A DNA stretch of 64,000 nucleotides from contig JAEEJY010000030.1 of the NCBI GenBank assembly GCA_016282155.1, positions 1 through 64,000 of the forward strand. The letters are read 5' to 3'. Of the stretch, positions 18,004-27,358 are shown piece by piece. The notes under the pieces are model-generated. The model saw nothing but the letters and a program-made list of their open reading frames with translations. It was not told where the DNA came from and did not search any database. Made by a program: the position numbers and the translations under genes. Numbering within the stretch: the stretch's first letter is position 1; every line of letters starts with the position of its first letter. The DNA is from Caryophanales bacterium (lineage in GTDB: Bacteria > Bacillota_I > Bacilli_A > RF39 > UBA660).

Positions 18004-20172
18004 ATGCAAGCTAATGTTTTAGTAGAGTTAAAAGCAAAACAAGTAGATAAGACATTTACTTATCATGTACCAACTATTTATGAAGATAAAATCAAAGTTG
18101 GTATAAGAGTATATGTTCCTTTTGGAAGACAAAAATTAGAAGGTTTTGTTTTAGATGTTCATAATGATAAAAAGTATGAATATGAAATAAAAGATATTAT
18201 TAGTCCTATTGATGATGAACCTGTTATTAATGAAGAAATGATTAATCTAGGTAAATTTATTAGTAAGAATACTTTTTCTACTTTAATAAGTGCATATCAA
18301 GCAATGCTACCAAATGCTTTAAAAGCGCATCATGATTTTGTCGTTAATAAAAAATATGAGACATATTTAGAAATTATAAATAGAGAATATATTCCTAAAA
18401 GTAATGCTACTTTAAAAGTATTAGAGCTATTTAAAAATAGTGATACTGTTTTAAGAAGTGTTGCTAATAAAATAAGTACATCAGCTGTTAATACTTTAGT
18501 AAAGAGTAAAGTATTAAACGTTGTTACTAAAGAAGTATATCGTCTTAATGAAGATGAAGAAATAGAAAAAACTAATATTACTTTAAATAAAGAACAAAAA
18601 GAAGCTGTTAATAAAATAAAAAATAGTTTGAATACTTATAATCCTTTTTTATTATATGGTGTAACTGGTTCTGGTAAAACAGAAGTATACATGCATATAA
18701 TTGAAGAAGTCTTAAAAAATAAAAAAGAAGCAATTGTTTTAGTACCAGAAATAAGTTTAACTCCCCAAATAGTTAATTTATTTAAAAAGAGATTTGGTAA
18801 AAAAGTAGCTATTCTTCATAGTCGTTTAAGTGATGGGGAAAAATATGATGAATGGCGTAAGATAGAAAGAAAAGAAGTAAGTATTGTTGTAGGAGCAAGA
18901 AGTGCTATCTTTGCTCCATTTACAAATTTAGGAATAATTATTATCGATGAAGAACATACAACAACTTATAAACAAGAAAATAATCCTCGTTATAGTGCTA
19001 TTGATGTAGCTTTATATCGTGCTAAGACATATAATTGTCCCGTAATTTTAGGTAGTGCAACACCTTCTATGGAAAGTTTTACAAGAGCAAAAGAAAATAT
19101 ATATACTTTATTAACTTTAAAAGAAAGAGTTAATAAGAAATTACCTCTTGTTACTTTAGTAAATATGCATGATGAAATGAAGAAGGGAAATCGTGTTATT
19201 AGTGATCTTCTTCATGATAAAATAAGTCGTGCTTTAAAAAATAATGAACAAGTTATTTTATTATTAAATCGAAGAGGATATACAACTACTTTAGTATGTC
19301 ATGATTGTGGTTATACAGCAAAATGTCCAAATTGTGATATTTCTCTAACATATCATAAAGGTATTAATAAACTTAAATGCCATTATTGCAATTATGTAAC
19401 TAATTTAATTACTAAGTGTCCTGAATGTAAAAGTGAAAAAATTAATAACTTTGGTATGGGAACAGAAAAACTAGAAGCAGTTATTAAAGAGATGTTTAAG
19501 GAAGCAAACGTAGTTCGTATGGATGTTGATACAACTAGTAGAAAAGGTGCTCACGAAAAAATAATAAGCGATTTTCGCGAGCGTAAATATGATATTTTAA
19601 TTGGTACACAAATGATATCTAAAGGACTAGATTTTCCTAATGTAACTTTAGTTGGAGTTATTAATGGTGATGCATCTTTAAATATCCCAGATTTTCGTAA
19701 TAGTGAAAGAACATACCAGTTATTATCCCAAACATCTGGAAGAGCAGGGCGTGGTGATAAAGCAGGGGAAGTAGTAATTCAAGCATTTAATCTTGATCAT
19801 TATAGTATTCAACTAGCAAAAGAACATGACTATTTAAAATTTTATGATGAAGAAATAAATGTTCGTAAGATATTAAAATATCCACCATTTTGTAATTTGG
19901 CATTTCTTTATTTAAAAGGTAAAGATTTGAATGTTTTAAATACTAATGGAAAAAATATTATTAATTTTTTAAATAGCAAGTTAAATAAAGTAGTAGTATT
20001 AGGTCCATCGATGTGTATGATACCTAAAATAAATAATATTTATAATATGCAGATAATTATAAAATATAAATCATTAAAAGAAATATATAATGCTTTAGAA
20101 TATTTAAATAATTATTATAAAGAAAAACAAAATATATCTTTTGAAATAGATATAAATCCTTTAAGAATATAA
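18004..20172 (+). CDS. priA: primosomal replication-restart helicase PriA
   Basis: 722 aa, full length. A 3'-5' superfamily 2 helicase that recognises stalled forks and reloads the replicative helicase. The N-terminal DNA-binding domain (1-110) is followed by the helicase core with Walker A GVTGSGKTE, DEEH box, and GSATPS, then an eight-cysteine zinc region (CHDCGYTAKCPNCD ... CHYCN ... CPEC), motif V/VI (ISKGLDFPNV, QTSGRAGR) and a C-terminal domain. It starts the priA-fmt group; def, commonly found between them, is missing. It works with the DnaB/DnaI proteins encoded at 45.6-47.8 kb. Confidence 0.98.
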   Translation: MQANVLVELKAKQVDKTFTYHVPTIYEDKIKVGIRVYVPFGRQKLEGFVLDVHNDKKYEYEIKDIISPIDDEPVINEEMINLGKFISKNTFSTLISAYQAMLPNALKAHHDFVVNKKYETYLEIINREYIPKSNATLKVLELFKNSDTVLRSVANKISTSAVNTLVKSKVLNVVTKEVYRLNEDEEIEKTNITLNKEQKEAVNKIKNSLNTYNPFLLYGVTGSGKTEVYMHIIEEVLKNKKEAIVLVPEISLTPQIVNLFKKRFGKKVAILHSRLSDGEKYDEWRKIERKEVSIVVGARSAIFAPFTNLGIIIIDEEHTTTYKQENNPRYSAIDVALYRAKTYNCPVILGSATPSMESFTRAKENIYTLLTLKERVNKKLPLVTLVNMHDEMKKGNRVISDLLHDKISRALKNNEQVILLLNRRGYTTTLVCHDCGYTAKCPNCDISLTYHKGINKLKCHYCNYVTNLITKCPECKSEKINNFGMGTEKLEAVIKEMFKEANVVRMDVDTTSRKGAHEKIISDFRERKYDILIGTQMISKGLDFPNVTLVGVINGDASLNIPDFRNSERTYQLLSQTSGRAGRGDKAGEVVIQAFNLDHYSIQLAKEHDYLKFYDEEINVRKILKYPPFCNLAFLYLKGKDLNVLNTNGKNIINFLNSKLNKVVVLGPSMCMIPKINNIYNMQIIIKYKSLKEIYNALEYLNNYYKEKQNISFEIDINPLRI

Positions 20173-20203
20173 AAAAATATGATAAAATTAGGTAGGTGAT
20201 AAT

Positions 20204-21178
20204 ATGTTAGATAATGAAGAAATTAATTATGACAATATAAAAATAGATCACGAACCTAAAATAGTATATATGGGGACTCCTGAATTTAGTGCAACAGTAC
20301 TAGAAGGATTACTTACTAAGTATCGTGTAAGAGCGGTTGTAACCCAACCTGATAAAGAAGTAGGGCGTAATAGAGAACTTAGAAAATCGCCTGTTAAAGA
20401 AGTAGCTGAAGCTAATACTATTTTAGTATTACAACCTGAACGTATTAAAAACTTTGTGGAAGAAATTAGAGCATTTGAACCAGACATAATTATAACTTGT
20501 GCCTACGGTCAAATGATTCCAAAAGAAATACTTGATATGCCAAGATTAGGGTCAATCAATGTTCATGCATCCCTTCTTCCGAGATTAAGAGGTGGTGCTC
20601 CTATTGAAAGATCAATTATGGAAGGACATTCAAAAACTGGTATAACTATCATGTATATGGATGAAAAAATGGATAGTGGTGATATTATTGCTACAAGAGA
20701 ACTTCCAATTTTAGATACAGATACCGGAAGTATTCTACGTGAAAAACTAGCAGTAGTAGGTAGAGACTTATTACTTGAAACTTTACCAAGTATTTTAGAT
20801 GGAACAAATACACGTACAAAACAAGATGAAGCAAGTGTTACATTTGCTCCAGTAATTAAAAGAGAAGATGAAAAAATTGATTTTTCTTTAAATAAAAGAC
20901 AAGTATTTAATAAGGTAAGAGCTTTAAATAATTTTCCGGGAGCTTATGCTATATACGAAGGAAAAATTATGAAGATATATAGTGTTATAGAAACAGACAA
21001 TACTTTTACAGGAGTATTAAATGGAACTATCACAGAAATATATAAAGAAGGTTTTGGTGTTAAAGTTGGTAATGGGGAAGTAATAGTTACTGAACTTCAA
21101 CTTGAAGGCAAAAAACGTATGAGTGCTAGAGATTTTATTAATGGTAATAAAGATATAAAAGGGAAGATACTAGAATGA
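20204..21178 (+). CDS. fmt: methionyl-tRNA formyltransferase
   Basis: 324 aa. Formylates initiator Met-tRNA with 10-formyl-THF. The core reads PKIVYMGTPEFSATVLEGLL, then HASLLPRLRGGAPI (catalytic His and formyl-THF site) and GITIMYMDEKMDSGDI; a C-terminal OB-like domain binds tRNA. There is a 17-residue acidic N-terminal extension (MLDNEEINYDN...) before the usual MxIVFMGTP start. ATG 20204 is still preferred because AGGTGATAAT lies upstream and no ATG begins nearer. It ends in TGA, overlapping the next ATG by four bases (ATGA). Confidence 0.96.
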   Translation: MLDNEEINYDNIKIDHEPKIVYMGTPEFSATVLEGLLTKYRVRAVVTQPDKEVGRNRELRKSPVKEVAEANTILVLQPERIKNFVEEIRAFEPDIIITCAYGQMIPKEILDMPRLGSINVHASLLPRLRGGAPIERSIMEGHSKTGITIMYMDEKMDSGDIIATRELPILDTDTGSILREKLAVVGRDLLLETLPSILDGTNTRTKQDEASVTFAPVIKREDEKIDFSLNKRQVFNKVRALNNFPGAYAIYEGKIMKIYSVIETDNTFTGVLNGTITEIYKEGFGVKVGNGEVIVTELQLEGKKRMSARDFINGNKDIKGKILE

Positions 21179-21804
21179 GAGAATATATAAAAAGTTTAAA
21201 GGTATTATGGTCTGATGAAAGAGGAAGAGCTATTATTAAATTAGGTATATATATCATATTTATGATGATTGTAGTTTTATATGCTCGCTCTTTATACAAA
21301 GTAAAGAGTACACCTAAAAAAACTGCCTTAGAAGCTTACGGCACAACTGTTGTTAAAGAGGAAACTATTCGTATTAACGATGATATTGAATATCAAGTAA
21401 CTTTTAAAGATCGAATTAAATTCTTTAATGATACTAAGGAATGTACAGTTTATGAAGAAACTAAATATGCTTGTGGGCCTATTTTTGAAGAAGCTGAAAT
21501 ATATTTTTGGAATATCAAACCTAAATTAATATATTCTTTAGTTAAAGATAAAAAACCTAAATATACAATTAATTATGATGATAATAAAACAACAGCTAAA
21601 GCTTACAGTGTCCCTTTAGATGAAATAGTAAGATATTTTAAAGGAGCTAAATTAGTTGACCTTGAAGAAGTTCATGGGGAAGTAAGTGAAGTTATTATTA
21701 CCGATAATGGTACTAAAGTAACTAAAGTAGCTATTGATTTATCAGATTATTATTTTTTAGCAACAAACAAATCAGAAAAATATAAAGTAGAAATAGAATA
21801 TTAA
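21175..21804 (+). CDS. single-pass membrane protein of unknown function
   Basis: 209 aa. A short cytosolic N-terminus (MREYIKSLKVLWSDERGR), one membrane helix (about 20-40) and a mainly beta extracytoplasmic domain with two cysteines (CTVYEETKYAC, possible disulfide). It is translationally coupled to fmt by an ATGA overlap. No family was recognised. Operon place between fmt and ruvAB does not define a role. Confidence 0.75.
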   Translation: MREYIKSLKVLWSDERGRAIIKLGIYIIFMMIVVLYARSLYKVKSTPKKTALEAYGTTVVKEETIRINDDIEYQVTFKDRIKFFNDTKECTVYEETKYACGPIFEEAEIYFWNIKPKLIYSLVKDKKPKYTINYDDNKTTAKAYSVPLDEIVRYFKGAKLVDLEEVHGEVSEVIITDNGTKVTKVAIDLSDYYFLATNKSEKYKVEIEY

Positions 21805-21814
21805 GAGGTTATAT

Positions 21815-22120
21815 ATGGATTTAATAATTGTAATTATATTAATTGCTCTTGTTATCTTCTTCTTTAGAAGATTTTCAAGTTGTATATATGCTTTAGGCAT
21901 AATAGATATATTTTTTAGAATTATAGCTTTTATAAAAACAAAATTAGTAACAGGTACAGTATATACTATTATGAATAAATATATACCTGCATCAATACCA
22001 GCTTTACTTGCTAAGTATTCGTCAGGATTATTATACGATGTTTTATTTTGGTTATACTTTGCTGGAATTATTATTTTTGAATTTTATTTAATAAGAAACT
22101 TTTTTACAAGGAGAAAATAA
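21815..22120 (+). CDS. small multi-span membrane protein
   Basis: 101 aa with three hydrophobic segments (about 2-17, 21-40, 70-95) and a basic end (RNFFTRRK). It sits between an unknown membrane protein gene and ruvA, overlapping the ruvA start by one base (TAATG). No recognised domain; it is probably co-transcribed and coupled with ruvA. Confidence 0.7.
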   Translation: MDLIIVIILIALVIFFFRRFSSCIYALGIIDIFFRIIAFIKTKLVTGTVYTIMNKYIPASIPALLAKYSSGLLYDVLFWLYFAGIIIFEFYLIRNFFTRRK

Positions 22121-22671
22121 TGTATTCATATTTAAAAGGAACAGTAACAGAAATTGATTCAACTTCTATTACTTTAGATGTAAATAATGTTGGATATTTA
22201 ATATATACAGCTAATCCTTATGAATTTATTATTGATAAAGAATATAAGGTTTATTTATATCAATATGTAAGAGAAGACGAAATAAGTTTATATGGTTTTA
22301 AAACTATTGAAGATCGTGAATTATTTCTAAAATTAATTAGTGTTAAAGGTTTAGGATGCAAGATGGCTTTACCAATGTTAGCAACCGGTAGTGTTGATGG
22401 CATTATGGATGCTATTGAAAGAGAAAATATTTTATATCTTAAAAAATTCCCTAAGATTGGCGATAAGGTAGCTCGCCAAATAATTTTAGATTTAAAAGGA
22501 AAACTTGCTTTGAAAACTGAAGTAGTAAATAAAAATTTAGATGAATTAACAGAGGTATTAAAAGGTCTAGGCTATAAAGCCCCAGACATTAAAAAGATAT
22601 TACCTAGTATCGATGATACAAAAGATATCAATAATCAAGTAAAAGACGCTTTAAAACTATTATTAAAATAG
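22120..22671 (+). CDS. ruvA: Holliday junction protein RuvA
   Basis: 183 aa, slightly shorter than the usual 190-205. Tetrameric RuvA binds four-way junctions and recruits RuvB. The N-terminal OB fold (YLKGTVTEIDSTSITLDVNNVGYLI) is followed by the double helix-hairpin-helix region (ISVKGLGCKMALPML and FPKIGDKVARQIILDLKGKL) and a short C-terminal domain III that contacts RuvB (LKGLGYKAPDIKKIL). It lies 11 bases before ruvB; ruvC is absent, as is usual in Firmicutes. Confidence 0.97.
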   Translation: MYSYLKGTVTEIDSTSITLDVNNVGYLIYTANPYEFIIDKEYKVYLYQYVREDEISLYGFKTIEDRELFLKLISVKGLGCKMALPMLATGSVDGIMDAIERENILYLKKFPKIGDKVARQIILDLKGKLALKTEVVNKNLDELTEVLKGLGYKAPDIKKILPSIDDTKDINNQVKDALKLLLK

Positions 22672-22682
22672 GAGGTGTTTAA

Positions 22683-23669
22683 ATGGATGAAAGAATAATG
22701 ACAAGTAACAAAATTAGTGGTGATATTGATTCTAGTTTAAGGCCTAGTTATATTGAAGAATATATTGGTCAAACAGAAGTAAAAGAAAACCTTAATATCT
22801 TTATTAAGGCTGCTAAGATGCGTGAAGAAAGCTTAGATCATGTTTTACTTTATGGTCCTCCAGGACTTGGTAAGACAACTCTTGCTTATATCATTGCTAA
22901 TGAACTTGGAAGTAATATTAAAACAACTAGTGGACCGGCAATTGAAAAAACAGGTGACTTAGCCGCTATCCTTTCAACTTTAGAACCGGGGGATGTCTTA
23001 TTTATTGATGAGATACATCGTATCCCAAAATTTATTGAAGAAATATTATATTCCGCAATGGAAGATTTTACATTAGATTTAGTTATTGGTGGTGATGCTT
23101 CAAGTAGAAGTATCAAAATAGATTTGCCACCATTTACCTTAGTAGGCGCAACTACAAGAGCAGGTGATTTAACAGGCCCTCTTCGTGATCGTTTTGGTAT
23201 TGTAGCTAAATTAAACTATTATACAGAGGAAGAACTTACAGATATTGTTAAAAGAACAAGTAGAGTTCTTGATTGTGAAATTGAGGAGGATGCCGCAATT
23301 GAACTTGCTAAACGTAGTCGTGGGACTCCACGTATCGCAAATAGACTCTTTAAGCGAGTAAGAGATTATGCTCTTGTTATGGGTAGTGGGGTAATAGATA
23401 AAGAGATTACAAAACTTGCCTTAAATAAATTAAAGGTTGATGAGTATGGTCTTGATGAAACAGATTATAATTTATTAAAATCAATTATAGAAAAATTTAA
23501 TGGAGGTCCGGTAGGTATTGATGCTTTAGCATCTTCAATAGGTGAAGAGCAAACAACTATTGAAGACGTATATGAACCATATTTATTACAAAATGGTTTC
23601 TTAAAAAGAACTAATCGTGGTAGAGTGGTTACTGATAAAGCATACAAGTATCTAGGTATAGAGAAGTAA
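22683..23669 (+). CDS. ruvB: Holliday junction branch-migration ATPase RuvB
   Basis: 328 aa. AAA+ motor that drives branch migration with RuvA. Landmarks: [14 protein letters not shown], Walker [12 protein letters not shown], Walker B LFIDEIHR, sensor 1 VGATTRAG, the arginine finger in GPLRDRFG, and the C-terminal winged helix ([33 protein letters not shown] region). An AGGAGGTG ribosome site is present. It forms an operon with ruvA and is followed after one base by an unknown gene. Confidence 0.98.
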   Translation: MDERIMTSNKISGDIDSSLRPSYIEEYIGQTEVKENLNIFIKAAKMREESLDHVLLYGPPGLGKTTLAYIIANELGSNIKTTSGPAIEKTGDLAAILSTLEPGDVLFIDEIHRIPKFIEEILYSAMEDFTLDLVIGGDASSRSIKIDLPPFTLVGATTRAGDLTGPLRDRFGIVAKLNYYTEEELTDIVKRTSRVLDCEIEEDAAIELAKRSRGTPRIANRLFKRVRDYALVMGSGVIDKEITKLALNKLKVDEYGLDETDYNLLKSIIEKFNGGPVGIDALASSIGEEQTTIEDVYEPYLLQNGFLKRTNRGRVVTDKAYKYLGIEK

Positions 23670-23670
23670 T

Positions 23671-24261
23671 ATGAAATTAGTTAATAGAATAAGTAATGGT
23701 GAAGTACTAGATGATATTCTAGTAAAAGAAATTGAAGATTTAAGAAAAAGAACAGTTGCTGTAATTATGGATAGATATAGTGATGGTCAAGAAGAAGAAT
23801 ATCTTGATCTTGTTGAATCTAATTATTTATTTAATAAAGAGAAATTAGCTCATCTAAGTAATATAAAACAAGCAAATCAAAGAATGAAACTATTAGAATT
23901 TATTGCTTATCTTGATGGTATCGATATTACTAAAGATAATAAATTAACAACTCTTCTTACAACTATAACTCTTCTTTCAAATATGAAATATGCAAATATG
24001 GATGTTTCTGATTTATATTTGTTATCTACAGCGATGGTCGGTGTACCTATAAATAATTATGATAGCTATTTACTTGCTTTAGGAGATGAAGAAATTTTAA
24101 CACAAATAAGAGTTCGTACAAGCATTCCTAAAGAACAAAGAAAAATAGCTTATGAAATTCAAGATTATTGTGATACATTTGTCGCCGATAGAATTAATTT
24201 AAAAGATATCCGAACTATAATTGATAATAGTAATGTTAAAGAAAAGAATAAAGTAGCATAA
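23671..24261 (+). CDS. conserved-looking hypothetical protein after ruvB
   Basis: 196 aa, soluble and almost entirely helical. No recognised family. The start lies one base after the ruvB stop with no clear ribosome site of its own, so translation is probably coupled. The stop codon is inside the operon terminator. In Bacillus queA and tgt follow ruvB; here queA is 2 kb downstream past glmS. Confidence 0.7.
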   Translation: MKLVNRISNGEVLDDILVKEIEDLRKRTVAVIMDRYSDGQEEEYLDLVESNYLFNKEKLAHLSNIKQANQRMKLLEFIAYLDGIDITKDNKLTTLLTTITLLSNMKYANMDVSDLYLLSTAMVGVPINNYDSYLLALGDEEILTQIRVRTSIPKEQRKIAYEIQDYCDTFVADRINLKDIRTIIDNSNVKEKNKVA

Positions 24262-24290
24262 AGTACTTCGCTTGAAGTACTTTTATTTTT
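24261..24290 (+). terminator. terminator of the fmt-ruvAB group
   Basis: AAGTACTTC / GAAGTACTT with GCTT loop, then TTATTTTT. Confidence 0.85.
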
Positions 24291-24334
24291 GTGCTAATAT
24301 ATAATCATAAAATTATATTAGAGATAGGAGAGTA

Positions 24335-24467
24335 AGATATAATTAGCGCCAGGCCCTAAGGGGTGACGAGGATTAGTGCTATCGAAAGATTCGGCGGATG
24401 CACTAACGGGGAGTACTCGTAAGATATAGTAAAAAAGCAAAATCAAGATTGTAACAAATGCTATATC
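24335..24467 (+). promoter_or_regulatory. glmS ribozyme (GlcN6P-sensing riboswitch)
   Basis: This self-cleaving RNA uses glucosamine-6-phosphate as cofactor; cleavage triggers decay of the glmS message, giving feedback control. The conserved core is visible: AGCGCC (cleavage expected between A24345 and G24346), TGACGAGG (24364-24371) and TCGGCGGATG (24391-24400). Helix P2 pairs TTAGTGC (24373-24379) with GCACTAA (24400-24406). A 3' helix pairs GATATAG (24423-24429) with CTATATC (24461-24467). The ribosome site AGGAGG starts only four bases later. It fills the 24262-24480 gap together with the preceding terminator. Confidence 0.95.
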
Positions 24468-24480
24468 ACAAGGAGGAAAT

Positions 24481-26217
24481 ATGTGTGGAATAATAGGATA
24501 TATTGGTAAAAAAAATAGTATACCAATTATTATTGAAGGCTTAAAAAATCTTGAATATCGTGGTTATGATTCAAGTGGTATAGCTTATCTAAAAGATAAT
24601 AAAGTTTCTATAGTTAAAGAAGAAGGCAAAATTAGTAAGTTAGAAAGTATATTACCTAAAGGTATAAGTAATATAGCAATTGGACATACTAGATGGGCTA
24701 CACATGGAGCACCAAATAAAATAAATGCTCATCCTCATAAAGTAGGAAAAATAACATTAGTACATAATGGTATAATTGAAAATTATCAAGAATTAAAGAA
24801 ATTCTTAATGGAAAAAGGATATACATTTAAAAGTGATACTGATACAGAAATAGTCGCAGGTATAATTGATTATTATTATGCTTTAGATGAAGATATCCAT
24901 GTTACTTTGAGTCATTTAAAAGATATTGTAAAAGGTTCTTATGCTTTGGCCATTCTAGTTGATGGTATAGATAAAATATACGCAGTAAAATATAAGAGCC
25001 CATTAATAATAGGAATAACTAAGGACGGCTATATGTTAGCTTCCGATATCCCAGCTATTTTAAGTGAGACAAATAAATATATAATTTTAGAAGATAATGA
25101 TATCTGCGAGATATCAGATACTTTAAATATTTTTAACAATTATAAAAAGATTAAAAGAGAAGAATTAGAATACTTAGATAGCTATGATAGTGCTTTAAAA
25201 AATGGTTATGCGCATTATATGTTAAAAGAGATAAACGAAGAACCATTTTTAGTAGATCGCTTAGTAGGTTTACTTGATAAAGAAAAAACTATTAATTTAA
25301 AAAAATATTCAAATATTGAAATAGTTGCTTGTGGATCAGCATATCATGCTGGCTTAGTAGGTAAGTATTTAATTGAAAAATATTTAAATATTAAAACTGA
25401 TGTTTATATAGCTAGTGAGTATCGTTATAGTAAGATGTTTTATAATAAAAAGACTTTATTCATTAGTGTAAGTCAATCAGGAGAAACAGCGGATACTATT
25501 GCATCTTTAAACTTAGCTAAAGAGCATGGTATTCATACTTTAGGAATAGTTAATACTGTTAAATCAACTATTGCTAGATTATCTGATGAAGTATTATATA
25601 TCAATGCAGGTATTGAGTGTGCCGTAGCAACTACTAAAGCATATTCTTTACAATGTTTAATGTTTGCTATCTTAGTAAATAAATGTTTAAAGAAAAAATA
25701 TAATCTTAATAATATTAGTAAACATATGGAAAGTCTCCTTACATTTGATTATAAAAAAATAGCAAATAAATTGTATAAGAAAGAAGATATCTTCTTTATC
25801 GGTCGTCAAATAGATTATGCTTTAACAATGGAAGCATCTTTAAAAATAAAAGAAATATCTTATATTCATTCGGAATGTTATGCTGCTGGTGAATTAAAAC
25901 ATGGAACAATATCTTTAATTGAAAAAGATACACCTGTTATTAGTATTATTACGGATAATAATATTCTTGATAAAACAATTAGTAATTTAAAAGAAGTAAA
26001 AGCTCGCGGTGCTTATGTGTTAATCGTTTCATCAATAAATCTAGATAAGTATGATGACTTATATGATGATGTTATATATATTGACAAAATTAATGATTTA
26101 GTAGAACCAATTCTTGCAATTTTACCACTTCAATTACTTGCGTATAACGTAGCGCTTTTAAGAGGTTGTGATATTGATAAACCAAGAAATTTAGCTAAAT
26201 CAGTAACCGTAGAATAG
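24481..26217 (+). CDS. glmS: glutamine-fructose-6-phosphate aminotransferase
   Basis: 578 aa. Makes glucosamine-6-phosphate from fructose-6-phosphate and glutamine, the first step to UDP-GlcNAc and the cell wall. The N-terminus MCGIIGYIG gives the catalytic Cys (Cys1 after Met removal). The class II glutaminase domain (1-225, with GHTRWATHG and HNGIIENY) is followed by two SIS sugar-isomerase domains (ACGSAYHAG, SQSGETADT, GRQIDYALTMEASLKIKE) and the C-terminal DKPRNLAKSVTVE. It is slightly shorter than the usual 600 aa. It is controlled by the upstream ribozyme and ends in a terminator. Confidence 0.98.
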   Translation: MCGIIGYIGKKNSIPIIIEGLKNLEYRGYDSSGIAYLKDNKVSIVKEEGKISKLESILPKGISNIAIGHTRWATHGAPNKINAHPHKVGKITLVHNGIIENYQELKKFLMEKGYTFKSDTDTEIVAGIIDYYYALDEDIHVTLSHLKDIVKGSYALAILVDGIDKIYAVKYKSPLIIGITKDGYMLASDIPAILSETNKYIILEDNDICEISDTLNIFNNYKKIKREELEYLDSYDSALKNGYAHYMLKEINEEPFLVDRLVGLLDKEKTINLKKYSNIEIVACGSAYHAGLVGKYLIEKYLNIKTDVYIASEYRYSKMFYNKKTLFISVSQSGETADTIASLNLAKEHGIHTLGIVNTVKSTIARLSDEVLYINAGIECAVATTKAYSLQCLMFAILVNKCLKKKYNLNNISKHMESLLTFDYKKIANKLYKKEDIFFIGRQIDYALTMEASLKIKEISYIHSECYAAGELKHGTISLIEKDTPVISIITDNNILDKTISNLKEVKARGAYVLIVSSINLDKYDDLYDDVIYIDKINDLVEPILAILPLQLLAYNVALLRGCDIDKPRNLAKSVTVE

Positions 26218-26237
26218 TGTAGCTTATAGAAACTATA

Positions 26238-26268
26238 AAAAAACAGGACATTTATTCCTGTTTTTTTC
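26238..26268 (+). terminator. glmS terminator
   Basis: AAAACAGGA / TCCTGTTTT hairpin with a long T tract. Confidence 0.88.
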
Positions 26269-26331
26269 TTTGAAATCTTTTGGTTTTCCTCATTTTATGA
26301 TATATTATTAGATATAGAATGAAGGATGGAT

Positions 26332-27357
26332 ATGGAAACAAAAGATTTTGATTATTATTTACCTGAAGAGTTAATTGCCCAAACTCCTCTTGTAAAAAGA
26401 GATTCATCAAGACTACTTGTTCTTGATAAGAAAACAGGTGAAATTGAACATAAACATTTTAATAATATAATTGATTATTTAGTACCAGGAGATGTATTAG
26501 TTCTTAATGATACTAAAGTTCTTCCTGCGAGACTAATAGGTATTAAGGAAGAAACAGACGCAGTTATAGAAGTATTAATGCTAAAAGAAACTGGTGTTAA
26601 TACTTGGGAATGTTTATCTAAACCTGCTAAAAGAGTAAAAATAGGTACTGTTATTGATTTTGGTAATGGTAAATTAAAAGCTCGTTGTACGGGTATTGGG
26701 GAAGAGGGTATTCGTGAATTTGAATTTATCTATGAAGGAATATTCTTAGAGATATTAGAAAGTTTAGGAGAGATGCCACTTCCACCATATATTCATGAAA
26801 AATTAAAAGAAAAAGATAGATATAATACTGTATATGCGAGAAACATTGGTAGTGCTGCCGCTCCAACAGCAGGGCTTCATTTTACTAAAGAATTATTAGA
26901 AGAAATAAGTAAAAAAGGAATAAAAATAGAATATGTAACACTACATGTAGGACTTGGAACATTCCGTCCTGTTAGTGTTGAAAAAATCGAAGAGCATAAG
27001 ATGCACTCAGAATATTATATTATGAGTGAAGAAACTGCTAAAGTCTTAAATGAGGCTAAGAAAAATGGTAATAGAATTATTAGTGTAGGTACAACAAGTA
27101 CAAGAACACTAGAGACTATTATGAGTTTATATGGTGAATTTAGGGAATGCTCTGGTTGGACAAATATATTTATATATCCAGGATATGAGTTTAAAGCAAT
27201 TGATGCTTTAATAACTAATTTTCATTTACCAAAATCAACTTTAATTATGTTAGTAAGTGCGCTAGCTGGAAGGGAACACATACTTAATGCTTACAATATA
27301 GCAGTAGAGGAAAAATATAGATTTTTCTCTTTTGGAGATAGTATGTTTATAAAATAA
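26332..27357 (+). CDS. queA: S-adenosylmethionine:tRNA ribosyltransferase-isomerase
   Basis: 341 aa. Converts preQ1-tRNA to epoxyqueuosine-tRNA at the wobble base of GUN anticodons. Signatures: [76 protein letters not shown] and [18 protein letters not shown] 26332 is preferred: GAAGG ends 6 bases upstream, while ATG 26326 directly abuts it. The tgt partner is not in the window. The next gene starts after one base, so it is the head of an operon reaching miaA. Confidence 0.97.
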   Translation: METKDFDYYLPEELIAQTPLVKRDSSRLLVLDKKTGEIEHKHFNNIIDYLVPGDVLVLNDTKVLPARLIGIKEETDAVIEVLMLKETGVNTWECLSKPAKRVKIGTVIDFGNGKLKARCTGIGEEGIREFEFIYEGIFLEILESLGEMPLPPYIHEKLKEKDRYNTVYARNIGSAAAPTAGLHFTKELLEEISKKGIKIEYVTLHVGLGTFRPVSVEKIEEHKMHSEYYIMSEETAKVLNEAKKNGNRIISVGTTSTRTLETIMSLYGEFRECSGWTNIFIYPGYEFKAIDALITNFHLPKSTLIMLVSALAGREHILNAYNIAVEEKYRFFSFGDSMFIK

Positions 27358-27358
27358 T